Assembly: GCF_901000735.1 (NCBI RefSeq) | Contig: NC_081547.1 | Coordinates: 27,639,382-27,703,381 of the forward strand | DNA from: Corylus avellana | Taxonomy: Eukaryota; Streptophyta; Magnoliopsida; Fagales; Betulaceae | Length of the DNA stretch: 64,000 bases | Direction of reading: 5' to 3' | In this document: piece by piece, positions 1 to 13,025 of the stretch | How the letters are laid out: every line of letters starts with the position of its first letter | Numbering within the stretch: position 1 is the first letter of the stretch | Made by a program: the position numbers and the translations under genes | Notes under the pieces: generated by a model | Told to the model about the DNA's origin: nothing | Databases searched by the model: none | What the model saw: the letters and a program-made list of their open reading frames with translations, nothing else

Positions 1-1564
1 TTCCATGGTTTTTGCTGACGATTGATGATTCCCTGGCCCAAAGAAAGCGACCGCATTCTTTTTCTTTTTTTAATATATATATATATCATTATCAACTTGT
101 AGTTTATGAAAGATATATACTAGCTAGCTAGGTAGTAGTCTAGGGTTTGTACCGGATGAGTGCAGTTTTTTTGTTAATTAGGAAATACATGAAATAAATT
201 GTGATAAAGGATTCCTTGACACTATATATGAAGTCCCCCGGCAATAATAAGGCTCAAGTACTGACAAAAAATAAATAGATTGGTAGAACTTGGTAATGAA
301 TGAATTGGGTGTTTATAAAATGCAGGGATTTTGATCTTTATTATATATATATATAAATACAAGATAATATATATCTTTGTTGGAGATACTCTGATGAAAA
401 GGGCACAAAAATATCCTTAAATTATCCAAGGAATTAATCATTACTCGACCACAAAATAACGACATACCATAAATACAAGCAAATTATTTGGTCTCATCCA
501 AACGTCTCTGCTGCTTTCTTTGTTGATACACATAAATACCCCAACAAGAAAATTAAATATTTGACCTTGACTCTCTCTCTCTCTTTCTCTCATGAAGTAC
601 GTACAGTTGTTGGTATATGAACTCCACTGGTTTGAAGGTTTAGATCATCACAAAGCTCACATGGGGTGTGGCATGTGATAATCTCATCCGACTTGATTTT
701 CAAACAATGGCTAAATTGACCAGACAGGGACTAATTAAGGAAGACATTGTTTAGTATCTGATGGTCGAAAGTTGCAGGGTTGTTGGAATATGAACTCTTT
801 AAGTACTCACAGGTTATATATATATAAAAGAAACGCCACTGGTTTGAAGGTATAGAACATATATAGCTCACATGGGGGCCATGTGATCATAATTCCATCC
901 CAAATATTCCAAAAATTGGCTAAATGTACCAGATAAAAGACACTGCTTTTCAAGTCTTATGGTTGAAAGTTGTACATATGATGTAGCGATAAACGTTTAG
1001 GTCCTGAGATCAAACTTTGTCTCTTACCATAGACAAAAAAGTAGGGTGCATGTGAGGGGAAATGGCAGTAGAAGTTGACATTAAAGGGGGACAACACAAA
1101 AGCAGAGCAACATGAAAAAGGATATAAAAGACGACAGTATAAGATAAGCTGGAGAGCACATTTTGTAATAAATAAAAGAAGAAGCATGGCTCTATATGCC
1201 TATAAGTCTGCATTAAAAGCAAAATTTGTGGTCCCAAACTTTGAATTAGAGAGGGAAATTCTTAAGAAAAGAAAAAGGGTGACGACCGAGTAGGACAAAA
1301 TGTCTAGATCAATTATAAAACATGATTAAGCTCTTATTAGTTAAAAGACAATAATGCTAATTAACAGCCCCATGATCACAGATGCTGCCTCATCAATACT
1401 TAAATGGGCTACTTTGCTTCTTTAATTATATGGTATAAAAAGCTGCAGTCAGAAGTTCTTGTGCAGTTGCATGCATTTTGCATTTGAGAGAAAGATTTGA
1501 CTAGTCAATTCAACTAATCAAAAGCAAAACAAAGATACCAATTAAGATCCCAATGGGAGAAAGC

Positions 1565-1601
<37 letters not shown>

Positions 1602-3120
1602 TGTGAATGTTCCCTATCAGATGAACAGGGCAGGCTGACAAGGTAGCTGCATGCGCCCCATTTTGCGTTTCTGTTGCATCAAAAAGTAAATGAAGTATTA
1701 ATGATTGATGATGCCCCGGCGGCACAAAGAAAGAGATGACTGAATTCGAAATTAGTTATTGGAAGGTGGTCTCAGAAATAATATAGCCAAAGAATCTAAT
1801 ATGGGATTTGCAGGTGTAGGGTTTTCTAGCTAGCAATTTCCTCTGCTGTCGAGGGTGAGTGACACCCATTTGAGTGAAAACGAAGTAATTAATTGAGCTG
1901 CATGCAGCAACAAAGTTTCATGTTTGTTTGTTCATGCTAGGTTGTGTTAAGCTAATTGTAAATTGTAATTAATCCTCAAGGCATATCTGTTTTTCCATGG
2001 GAAGTGGTCTGATATTTCTAGACAATAATCTAGATGATCATTAAGAATGGAAATATGTTCTGTTTCTTTGATTGGTCTAAGTGCATTTAACCAAACCAAT
2101 GAGATATATAACACGATCTGTTGAAATCAACTACACTCTAGCTAGAGATCACAAGCTTATACTTTAAGGTCAAGCAGAGGTAGATTAAATCCTCACAAAC
2201 TTCTAAGATCGGTTCTCGATAGGAGGTGGTCAGGAGAGATTTATAGACAACAATCAACATTATGAGAGACTGGTGGGAAAGAAAAATAGGTTGTCTTCCA
2301 TGGATTTGTTTGTCTAAATGCATTTAACCAAACGAATGAGCTAACATGGACATGAATTACATATGCATATGTTTCTGGTGAACCAAATACATTCTATATG
2401 GACAGATTGAAACTTTAAGCTCAAGCATAGCCAGGTAGGTAGCTAGAACATATCTTTAAAGATTCTCACTTAAGTTCAAGTTTTGATCACGCTCACTGCC
2501 CCCCAGGAGTCAGTTTTGGATGAAACAAAACCCTAGTTTTTCCATACATTTTAAGGATGTTATGTCTCGGCACCTTTGATTCTTGGAATGTAGCCATTTC
2601 CATGATGCAGTAGTCTCACTTTCAAGGCTCATATATGAGAAGATATGGTCAACTTAAGTAGTTGAATTCTTAATTAAAAACTTGAAGAAGAATTCTCACT
2701 GATTACTAGAACAATTTTTTCCTCTCACAATTAATGCTACCCCAGAAATGTGGATGTGTTTCCAAAGTTGATTTTCATATCGCAAAAGGCGACAAAAACA
2801 TCAAAATATTCTCAATCGGTCGTGTCTAGTGACAAAAACAAGCAAGTCATTGCATTTCAACCCCAAAATCCTTATATATGTAATCCTCCCACGACTAAGA
2901 CTTGATCAAAATATAAATACTAATACAAGCTGATGAAATGACTTCGAAATCACTCAAGACTCTTTATTGTTTGAACGGGTCAATATATAGGTTCAATTAT
3001 AAGGATTAAGAATTTAACCAAATACTTAGTTAAACTCTCTTTAAACTTGCTTGTGAGTTCCAATTGCCTGTCCATTTAAACTTGACATGATATATAGCTC
3101 ATCGGTGAGTCATCTAAACT
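1..3120. other. AT-rich intergenic DNA, no gene seen
   Basis: No open reading frame here resembles a known protein; the short ones are not conserved in appearance and have no plausible splice partners. The stretch contains a diverged tandem duplication (606-976) and a TA dinucleotide run near 1568-1598. It could hold promoter or non-coding RNA sequence, but nothing in it proves that. Confidence 0.6.
606..976. repeat. Diverged tandem duplication, two abutting copies
   Basis: Copy A (606-778) and copy B (779-976) each run from a gttgttgg...atatgaactc start through ccactggtttgaagg, agctcacatggg, catgtgat and tggctaaat blocks to a ggt(c/t)gaaagttg end. The blocks keep their order, but copy B carries an extra TA-rich insertion after its start. 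There is no coding potential in either copy. Confidence 0.75.
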
Positions 3121-3249
3121 CAGTGCCGAAGTAGGATTTTGGTTTATATGGGTCGAGATTAAAAAAATAGAGTTAAAAAAAAATTGATTAAAAATATTAA
3201 AGAATTTAACAAATGAAATAAATAAACAATTCAACAAAACTTAACTATT

Positions 3250-3720
3250 GTTTAGCACATATAAATTAAAATTACACTTCATTTTTTTAAGCCTAGCGTT
3301 AATTTATTCATTTTCCTCGACAAGTTTTCATATTTTGAAATCGTTGCATGATTTCTTCATTGGTAGTAATATTGAATATATCATTCACAATGTACGTAAC
3401 CTGATAATTATTCATCCACGGATTTCTCATTTAGTTCCTCAAACAACTTTTAACAATATTCATTGATGAAAAATATTCTTTCAATAGTAGCTATTGTACT
3501 TGGTTGAATCAATGGCAATGTTACCGATTAATAAACTAATGGATATACAATATCATTTCTTATTTCTATCATCTTTTTAACAAGTTGTCTAATCCTTTTG
3601 AATGTTGTAAATTCTTCTCTAGAATGCATGTCAATGATGTGTATATGTTTGATGCTGGTTATTGTCCAAGTTGATAAGTCTGGATTAAATGAATCAGTAT
3701 ATTTGTTTGTGCTCATTGTT
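3250..3720 (-). pseudogene. Decayed hAT-type transposase C-terminus (ZMYM1-like)
   Basis: Reading the minus strand from about 3720 downward gives pieces of the C-terminal part of the zinc-finger MYM1-like/hAT transposases common in plants. A YPLVY segment is followed by a stop, then a TLPL...TIATIER segment, then after a frame change MNIVKSCLRN, and finally NEEIMQRFQNMKTCRGK and a stop. Family members carry this order (IYPLVYRLI..LPVATATVERSFSAM..IVK..LRN..EAIMQRFQNMK). At least one internal stop and two frame changes show that it is dead. A TA microsatellite (3723-3754) interrupts the upstream side, and I cannot follow the N-terminal part with confidence. Just downstream on the same strand (about 3130-3165) is a tail like the 3' ends of such elements. 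Confidence 0.72.
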
Positions 3721-3757
<37 letters not shown>

Positions 3758-3849
3758 CATTCATAATATCTTCAAGCGCATCAATAGCAAAATATAAATC
3801 AGCTTCCTTATATTCATTTCTTGATTCAAACTAATTTTAATTCCAACGC

Positions 3850-6160
3850 GCAAGTTTGATAATTTTTATAAGGCAGAAAAAAAAAAAATTCAACATTATC
3901 TTATTTACGCGTGTCAGCAGCAGATTCGCCCTCTCTCGCACTCGCACTAGCTGGCGGTTGACCAAAAGAAGAGGCAGTAAGGACTTTCGGTCTGAGCGAC
4001 TAGAGACACAAAGATTCGCTTATGCCGATCGACACGTGTGCAAAGCGACATGAGCAACCCAAAATTAACGCATTTCTTTTCACATTGCAGAATCCAGATA
4101 GGTCGGTCCCACGCCGATACCATGTGCACCATGTGATCCTCACTAACACAGTTTCTGAATCCTGATGCCTTTCGTTTTTTCCTTTGTTTCTTCCTTATAT
4201 ATCTGTATTTGCTCTTATCAGAAATATTTATCCTTTTAATCTTTTTTGAATTAACACCCCATTAGTAAATATTGATATAATTTCATACAACTTAATGATA
4301 TGACAGTAAAAATTAATATTTACAAAAAAATAAATTAAATATTAATGTAATAATTGATTTTTACTTTTATAGCAATTATAATTAAATTTACTAAATAATA
4401 TTATTCTTAATTTAAACTACCACTTGTTATATTTGACCTCCTTTCATTTAAGTAAAAAAATAAAAAAATAAAAAAATCCCTCTATTAACTTCTAGCATTA
4501 AAACCAACCAAAAACAAAAAAACAAAAAAAAGTACAAGACATAGCCGCATATATTATAGACTTGAAGTGTTCAAATTGTCTTCTCTTTTCCCTTTCCCCA
4601 TATGAAATAGAGAAAATATATATATATATATATATATTCAAATTGTCCTAATAAGTGATTGAAACATAAGGAAAAATAAAATGAAATTGGGTAGTCAAAC
4701 CATCTTCTCAAGCTATCTTCTTTCTTTTTATTTTTTTGTTGCATTCTTTTTTTTACATGATAGGGTAGTTAAGCTAATTTAACATTTAAAATTGGAGCAT
4801 TTAGATATTTCTAGTCCCAACTTTGCAAGTGAGCTCTTTATCCCTCCATTTTTACCTTAACAGCTAATAGAGAATGGTCCTTAAGCATCCATCTAGCTAA
4901 TTCATATATAGTTGGAGGTATTCAAGTATTGAATTGGGATTTCATCAATTTGCTAATAATTTGGGCAGCATATTGTAAAGTAATTCATATGAAACTCAAT
5001 TGCTCAAATAAATTTTGGACTATTCGCTCACTGTAAGATTTTAAAAGAAGAAAGAATTCTTTTATTTCACTATATATCTTCTTCTTACAAATAGTTTATT
5101 ATATAGACTGGAGAAGAGGGAGCACATCCTGTGAATCAAGGCCCAAATCATGCATAATCAACCTTTTTAACTTCTGAGATTTATTACACAATAAATCAGA
5201 TTATCTAGATTTGTTCCATTAACACTCACTTACTCTTGATTTTTATCATGTTATTTTAAGACAGGGAAGCAATCCAAAACAATGAAAAACAAGGGGAAAA
5301 AAAATTCACTTCCGTAAATCATTTTTATTCTTTTTTTTTTTTTTAATTATCAAATTCGTGCCTATCTATAGATGAGCATGGGACAAAGTTGGGATAAAGA
5401 GAATATTGGCTTTGTTGCACATGGGCTTTCCAGATGCATTCAATTTGACTCTCACATCACTTCATATTTCTAAGAGAGTCAAAGTTGCACCCGTGCATCT
5501 ATATTCTATAAATCTAGAGTGCACTAGTTCTTTTGTTCACCATGCAAAATTGGGACCACCATGGTAAATGTGTTTGGATATTAATTATTTACTCAAGGTT
5601 CTACTTTAATTACCATACTCATTATTTACTATTCCCAAACACCACATGGAAACTCAAGGAGATCCTATTCATCATTAACAGTGTAGTACTTACATTCCTA
5701 TATTAGAATGATGAATAGTGTAAATAAAATTATTAAATTATAATGGCACTTATGAGTATTAGTTTTAAATTAGTTCCTCACTAGATGAAAGTAAGATTTA
5801 TGAGTAATTTTAGGAAAATTTCAAATTGACTAAATCATTTTATAATAGTAATACAAATATGACTAACAATTTTCTGAATTTTTACAAAAACAATATTAGT
5901 GGAAATTAAGTGCATTATGTGTAATTGTTCCCAAGGACTGGGGACCACGCCTTATGAAACAAAGGTCACTAGTTCGAATGCTCCCCCTCTTATATGGACA
6001 TGTAAAAAAATAAATAAATAAATAAATAGAGTGCGCATTATGTGCAATCTTACTATACCAACTAAAGATGATGAATTCCTAGTTTAATCTTCAATGATAG
6101 AAATGGAACTATCCTTTCAAAAAAAAAAAAAAAAATCTACCCATGTGCAGGATAATCTTT
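3850..6160. other. AT-rich intergenic DNA with small repeats
   Basis: No gene is recognised. A TA run lies at about 4616-4637 and A-rich tracts are frequent. At about 5935-6010 a short segment contains actagttcgaatgctcc, which resembles the B box of tRNA-derived SINEs, and is followed by an (AAAT)n tail near 6005-6030. It may be a truncated SINE, but this is not proven. Confidence 0.5.
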
Positions 6161-6162
6161 AT

Positions 6163-6825
6163 AGTAAGGTTAAATACCTTTGAGGTACTTAAGGTAAGGC
6201 CTAGTTTTCAATAGGGTCGAAGATGGTATGTTACTTGAGCCTAAATAACGAGAGGGTACTTTCGTCTATAATTTTATAAGATAGACTAATCAGAAACTGC
6301 CATATGACCCATATGCCTCATTAATTAAAATAAAAAATACAAATGAAGAAAAAAAAAAAAAGAAAAAAAAAAAAAAAGAGAGGCTTGAGTTACTCTCATT
6401 GGGCGACCAGAGGGTGGTTGAAATCACTCCCAAAGCCAAGCCACCCCTATTAGCAAGGGGGTGGTTTTGACCATCCCTGCTTAACAAGTGGTGGTTTCAA
6501 CTACTCCCACGAGGGCAAATAAAAAAAGTTTTTTTTTTTTTTTTTAAAAGGGTTTGGCCATAGGGGGTTTGAAACCTTCTTGCTAGCCATGGGTGGCTCA
6601 AGCCAACTCCCAATATATATTTTTTTTTTTGGTTTTAAGTTTTTAAATAATATTAATAAGCCATATGAGACAAGTGTCACATTCTGAAAGGTGTTGACAT
6701 GGATCACGATTAATTTTATAAACAAAACATGGACAAAAGTATCATCAATATTTATTTGATGTATTTAAGTACCACCTATGATACTTTTTAAATCAAGGTA
6801 GTCATTTAATAATGAACTTTACCAT
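6163..6825. mobile_element. Putative long-inverted-repeat element with GC-rich core
   Basis: The two ends are imperfect inverted copies. The left arm (about 6163-6290) has gaggtacttaagg, ggtatgttacttgag and gagggtactttcgtc blocks, and the right arm (about 6665-6825) has their complements. The middle (6400-6600) is unusually GC-rich and holds alternating GGTGG and CCACC motifs. Runs of A and T flank the core. There is no transposase. I could not define a target duplication, so the exact ends are uncertain. Confidence 0.45.
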
Positions 6826-6839
6826 ACTATTTCATCTAT

Positions 6840-9640
6840 TTTATTAGCTCAGCTTGTAGGATAAGTCATGATTTAAGATAGCATTAGAGTTAGAGGTTAT
6901 AACTTATAAAAAAAACCCCTAGCCTCTCTCTAGTTCCTCTTCGGTGAGACTCAGAAGGGGGGAGGGATGGATCCCCCCTCCCCACTTTTTTTTTGTTCTT
7001 TCTTTCATTTTCTTTGCCATGATTTATTTTAGAACCCAGTAACAGCGTCTAGATTCAGCAATAGCAGCAGCCGTCATTTTCACCTCGTCTTTTGACTTTT
7101 CCTGGCGCTTGGGTTTCGTCGATATTTTGCTGAGAAACTTAGATCGGCTCATTGTGTTGCCGATCTACTCTTTTGCCGTTGGCCCAAGCTCGTACACTCC
7201 ATTACACGCTTCTCTGCAGTGCCATTGTGCCCGGTAGACTCCAGACTTTTTCTCTCTTCTTTTTGGCACGTGCCAGATGTGATTCGTGCAAGCCAGAGTG
7301 TAAATCGTGTGGATCTCACGCACTTTGCATGTGAGCCTCATGCCGGGTTTCATCTGCCATTTTCTTGCTGGATCTTGTCATTGCTGCTGGTTTTCTTTGT
7401 TTTGTTCTTGTTTTGTTGTATTATTCTGGCCTTTAAGCTGAGAATAGATAGTTTAGTGTGAGGGTTTTGTCTCACGGCCGGGTCAATAAAGTTTGTTTCT
7501 TTAGAGATAAGACCTACTTATGTATTTAGATCTAGTTTGCCATAGCAGATGTGCCTCTTAAATGAAGTGTGTACATGAGTTGGATCGGATAAGGTAGATA
7601 CATTTTTAATTGTTAGATTTTCAGTGTATCTACAATTATTACTCTGTAAGAGTTTTACACCTTATATCTCTTATTATAAAATGAAGATGAAAAAATTCCC
7701 TTAGAAAAAGAGCTAGAGGTTATAAGTTCACGTCATAATTCTATAGTTCTTCACTTATTTAAGTTAAACATTTAATGTGTTAAGCCTAAATTGTTAATGA
7801 GAATCGACCCTTCCTTTTAATTCCCTTTTCCGGTTCTCCTTAATTTATTTGAATAGAAAATATAAATATATATATTAATGAGAATTGAGGAGGTTGAGTA
7901 CAAACATAAAGGAAAACGTTAGAAAATAATTGTAATTCCTCGATGGCTGAATCAGAGGAATTAAAGCAAAGAATATGATGATTTTAGGATCTGATTCTGA
8001 AGAGATGTAACAAATGTACGTTGGATCATTCTCTTCACAGCTTTGGCAACCGACAGACTCTATCACTGCGCTATATCCTATATCCATCATGAAAACACAG
8101 CAGAATCATTGCTCCTCCTCCTCTACACATACGTCTAACGTCTTAAAGCTCAAAATGGCACTACTCATTTATCATCAAATATGACGTCACTCTGTTTACT
8201 CTCAGCTATTTCATCGATCAACCCCCCGCCCACAGCAGAGCAACCACTCTCTCGTACGGTGACATCCACCCATGCAAACATGGAAGAATGGCCGGCCGGT
8301 TCATGATTGTTTTCTTTTTTTTTACCGGCTTTTGGGTTTTGGGTCCGGTGGTGGTCGGTGCGGTTCGTGCACCGCGTAAAGGGATATGGGGGGCGGGGGG
8401 CTTGGGTTTAGAGGCAGAGTTAGGCATACTTCCGAGACTGGGCGGAAGGTGGTCACTCCCTATAACTAGCGGACACCGAGATTACTCTTTTTTGGATGAG
8501 GAGCTGACACCTATTAATTGGTGGATTATTGGGAAAATCAAGGAGATCCCACTCTAATATAATTTCACTTTTTTGTTCTTGGCTTTTTCCTGCATTTTAA
8601 TACCAAATCCTAGCCATACAAGTGTTCAACGGATGGAAAGGCTATACCTCGGATCATGTAAGCTAGCTAGATGCCTAGTAATTTATGCTTTCAAATTCAT
8701 ATGGATTGTTGTTTTCCATATTCTTAAATCTCACCCAATCGTTGATCTTTCAATTGGTTGATTTTTTTTTTAAATATTTGGGTCATTACAAATTTTACTA
8801 TAGTCATTCCAAACTTACCTTTCGTATTTTATAAAAATAAATGTCATTATTGTTTAGTATAACTCTGTAATAAACTGTTGTTTTTGTGCTATTCAATATA
8901 AAAGGAGGGATTTTGCATTATGTACCCCACTCTTCCACGCGTGAAGAGTAAAAACAAGAAACGTAAAGGGGTTTTCTAATCAAACTATTTTTTTTTTTTT
9001 TACCCAAATAAAAGTATCTCACCTAGCATTGTTTGTCTTGATGCGATTTTTTTCCCTGTTTATATTAATTAATTTATCATAAACTATGATTTTGAGCTCT
9101 CAATGGGGCAAGAAAAACACAAACTCCCCTCCTATAATTTTGTTTAAATTAATGTATGATTACGTGACAAGAAAGTCTTAATCTCTAGCTAAACAAAAGA
9201 ACAAGAAATCTCCCTATCTCCCTATCTCCCTATCTGCTACAAGTGGCTTCCACATCATGCACAGTCACTCCTCAAAGACCCTACTCAGCACCTAAAAACT
9301 TGAAGGGCGTGATGTCACAAATCCCCCATTTATCTGCCAATTGGAGGATTACTTGCAAAAACTAAAAAGCAGTGAATCTGTAATTTGATCTTGTGTAATC
9401 TTTTTGTTGCTTAAACCCTAAAAATTTACAGTTATAGCCCCCCACAAGCTGAGTGAGATTTCGTGCATTAAATTCCCCTCCTCTCTCCCTTTCACTGAAT
9501 TAAGTAGCCCATGACGTGTGCTTTGGGAACCCACATAATTAGAATAGTGTTATTTAGCAATTAAAAAAATAATTAATTTATATTTCAAAAAAAAAAAAAT
9601 AGTAGGTGGGCCTCTCGAGGCAAAGAAGGCCCAGGTGATA
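6840..9640. other. Intergenic DNA, no supported gene
   Basis: Short open frames at 7152-7461 and 8288-8557 have no recognisable domain. The part from about 6900 to 7690 begins with a CT/GA-rich block and ends in an A-rich, AATGAAG-like tail, which would suit an old retroposon, but there is no coding evidence. A short CCCTATCT-type repeat lies near 9210-9235. From about 9500 onward the sequence is the likely promoter of the RTFL/DVL gene. Confidence 0.5.
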
Positions 9641-9688
9641 CCCACTGCCACACCATCTGCAACACCTTTTCTTCCTTCCCAAACCCAT

Positions 9689-9696
9689 TATAAATA
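9689..9696 (+). promoter_or_regulatory. TATA box of the RTFL/DVL gene
   Basis: TATAAATA lies 172 bases upstream of the chosen ATG at 9861, within a CT-rich leader context. Transcription would start near 9720, giving a 5' leader of about 140 bases. Telo-box-like aaccctaacc follows at about 9700. Confidence 0.55.
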
Positions 9697-9860
9697 CTAA
9701 CCCTAACCCACCATTTCATTTCCTCAGTGACTCAGTTCATTACTCACTTGACTCACCCACTGAATTTATTTTTTTGTTGTTGTTGGTTTCCTTTTTCCTC
9801 TTTTTCTCCGTGCACCCAAAAGCCAGAGAGAAAGAGAATTCTGTTGAAAAGTTTACATCC

Positions 9861-10118
9861 ATGGCTTCCATTTCCTCTGCTACTACCGCAAGTGCCCCGC
9901 CACCGTTTTACTTTGATGAGAAGTGGAAGCTGTCAAAGAAGGAAGGGTCATCCAGAAGCCGATCCTCTACTGCTCCTTTCATGAAGAGCTCGTCGCACAG
10001 AAGGTGTTCTTTCACAAGAAAGTGTGCTAGGCTTGTGAAGGAGCAGAGGGCGAGGTTCTACATCGTGAAGCGCTGCGTCACCATGCTCATCTGCTGGAGA
10101 GACTATAGCGATTCTTGA
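9861..10118 (+). CDS. ROTUNDIFOLIA-like/DEVIL small peptide
   Basis: This single-exon gene encodes an 85-residue peptide of the RTFL/DVL family. These plant-specific peptides restrict cell proliferation along organ axes when overexpressed and associate with the plasma membrane; their biochemical activity is unknown. The evidence is the C-terminal RTF domain (about residues 47-85), which reads RCSFTRKCARLVKEQRARF then YIVKRCVTMLICWRDYSDS, with the conserved basic/cysteine pattern and the typical CWRD ending. The N-terminal half is low complexity, rich in Ser, Ala and Pro, as is usual in the family. The frame extends upstream to 9774, but I chose the ATG at 9861 because it starts MASISS, gives a normal family length and follows a CT-rich leader. 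The long CT- and GA-rich stretch after the stop is probably 3' UTR. Which family member this is cannot be decided here. Confidence 0.93.
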   Translation: MASISSATTASAPPPFYFDEKWKLSKKEGSSRSRSSTAPFMKSSSHRRCSFTRKCARLVKEQRARFYIVKRCVTMLICWRDYSDS

Positions 10119-13016
10119 AGAAATTGAAAGAGGGAAAGAGAGAGGAGGGGGTCTAGAGGGAGAAACTTCTCTCTTTCCTCTTTGGTTCTATGAGATCGTT
10201 GTTGGGTATGGAAGGAAGAGGATGAAGTATACGTGTATATAATTTTTGTTTTTTTGTTTTTTCTTGCCCTTTTTGATGTTTTTTGGGTTAGATTTTTTTT
10301 GAGCTCTGAATCTCCATTGAAGGAGGAGACGGGTTCTTGATGTTGCTGTTACTTCCACTGTTGCCTGTCTGAAAATAGAGAGAGAGAGATTGAAATTGAA
10401 CGAGAATCAAAAATAGCTTCAGCATCCCAATATCGTTCCCACTTTAATTTAATTTCTCTGTTCGTTTTTCGTTGATGGGTTTGGCAGAGACTTAAGACAC
10501 TTCTTGATTTCCCTATTTCTCATCTGGGTTCTCTGGCCATTGATGATTGAAGGGATGGGTCTATCAATGCGATCTTACACATCTCTATCTCTCTCTAGTC
10601 TAGATGGAGATTCCATTCAACCATTGCAGCTGAGGCTTGTGTGGATCTGGTGTGCTCTGCTGACACACACGATTATTTAATACAATTTTTCCCAATTTTT
10701 AAATCGATCATGCATGTCGAAAACTAATAAACAAAAGGTGGTATTCACAGAGGAAGATGGATCAACGTGTGAGAGAGACTCCATCATCATCATCCTTTGT
10801 GCACTAAATTTGCAGTGATTAAAGTTGAATTTTAGTACAAAAACTGGGATTTTACTTGTACTAATAATAAGCTAATGGCCGGAGAAGTAATTGGGCTCGA
10901 CTCCCAATGTGTACCGCAATCCAAATGACCTTTCTGTCCTTGAACCTCGAGTTCTTTGACCAGCAATGGACCACTTTGACCTCTTATCTCATGTTAGGCC
11001 AGTTAGGGGCAGTTCTGAACTTTCCCTACCCTGATTTGAGTTTGTGAACCAGATTCTTCATAGAATTTTTCACAGCTGTGTTTGCTGTAGTTTGTACTGT
11101 GGGTGTGGGGGTGTTGCATCAATTATCATCATGGATCTGAGCATTTGGTTAAAAAATTGGGGTGGCTTTGGAAATCAAAAAGCTTGAGGGGTAAAAAGAG
11201 TGACCCAAAAAAGAAAGAAATTAAAAAAAAAAAAAAAGAGTGACCCACGTACAGTAAAAATAGTTGTTTGTTTTTGGCGTGTAATACAAACAGAGACACT
11301 TTGGGAATGGCAAGTTGGCACGTTTGCTGACACCGCAGCACGAGATCTACACATGGGGCTCCCTCCCTCCCTCCCTCACACGCTCGAACCTCTTTGTTTT
11401 CACTCATATTTATTAATTAATCAATCAATTTCTACTAATAAATATTTCAAAAAAATTCTCTGACTTTTCTCCACGTCTCTCATTGCTAGGCTTCATCTGA
11501 TTCGACGGTTGGTTGCCTTATGCCTCTGGTTTTAATCTGAGCTAAACTGAGTATTTATTACTACTTAAAATAATTTATAACTATACATGAGCACCTAAGC
11601 TGGCAAATCATATAATTTTTCCTATGATAAATGAAAAATGTGTAAATTATATGCACTTTATTTTATATAAAATATATATAATTTTTTTTTTAAAAAAAAA
11701 AGAATCAGTTCAGTCTCATTCATTCATTAATAAACAAGCATAAAGTTCAAATAATATAGAGCAACCATAGCTAAAGCTACGAGATTATAAGCGTCAAAGA
11801 TGACGTATTACATTTTAGACTCAAACAAAATTCGCTAATCTATAATTAATTTTTAAATTAAACAGTATATCTGCGCCAAATAAACTCAAACCAATACATA
11901 AGTAAATCTTATTCTTCGAGGGTAGAAAACCCCAAAGCAAAGCTTATCCTCTTAACCCGAAAGCTAGGATAACTATCGCTTCAAATCTGGTCTAGCTATC
12001 ACTTCAAATTTGATAAGGGGATGAGGGAATTGATTCGATGGGATTTCCTTTGCATGCTTTTGTCTGTTCTTTTTTCTTCTCACTTTCAATCGGGGGGTTT
12101 TCCTATTATTTTCAGGTCAAGGGATGAACTTTGCTTTCCATTATATATTTTCTTCTTTTCATGCACTTTTATAGTCAATGAAACAAACATCAGTCTCTAT
12201 TTAGAGAGTTGAGATTTGATTATTAATCATTGGATTTAGCTTGGCGTGCCAAAGGAAAAGGGACCCCCCAGGAAACGAAAAAGAAAAAGGGCAAAATGAT
12301 TGCATATATGACATTTTTTCAATGAGAAAGATTGCATAAATACAACAGATTTGAGAAGAAAAAAAAAAAAGTGGAAACATAGTCACCCCACGTATCCTAG
12401 CCCACTATTAGTTCGATGATTAGAAAATCTTGATGGATATTGGCGTGTCACTTGCATGCTGCACAATATGCTTCATTTTCAAATATTCTTTCTCTTTTCT
12501 CTCAATCAAAAAAGCATAGCTAGATACGATAACGAATCTAAACAGTTTCCATTTAGATAAAATAAACTTATCGTTTTGCTATGAGAAACTCTTTAATGTC
12601 TGGAGAATTATTTGGGTATTACAATTTAAAAAAAATGTTTGGCGTACTACAATTTTCATTCAAAATGATATTGCCCTTCTAAACCTATTTTCTTACTTGG
12701 CCGAGCAAGAGAATGGAAAACTAAGTTTTTCCCTCAATTATCAAGCCTTTTTTTTTTTTTTTTTAAAAAAAAAAATAATGATTTCATTCCTCAAACTAGT
12801 AAATAGCCAAGAGCATAAAGCTCTAAACAGCCAAAGCAGATTGCTCTAATAAAACAATATCATAAATATATTTGGGTATATCTTCCATCCATATTTGCTC
12901 AGTAGGACATTGTCAATTGAGTGGTAGTTTAAGGGAGTTATGTGGACTTTCTTCAAAAATTATAACTGACCTAAGATCATACATGCAATAAAATTAAATC
13001 TCACTATAAAATGATT
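10119..13016. other. RTFL/DVL 3' UTR and intergenic DNA
   Basis: The first 500 bases or so are probably 3' UTR of the RTFL/DVL gene. Beyond about 10700 no gene is seen; the open frames at 11129-11463 are low-complexity. Two segments (about 11690-12020 and 12760-12900) begin with A/T homopolymers and look like minus-strand LINE or SINE 3' ends. The second contains an agagc-ataaa-gctct hairpin at 12811-12825. Confidence 0.5.
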
Positions 13017-13025
13017 TTTATTTAA

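Noticed and set aside
7152..7461. Overlapping short frames suggesting a small secreted protein
   Set aside because: No conserved motif, several equally long frames overlap, and the area looks like retroposon-derived DNA.
8288..8557. Possible 89-residue protein with an N-terminal hydrophobic stretch
   Set aside because: Low-complexity Gly-rich text, no family resemblance, no supporting promoter or splice context.
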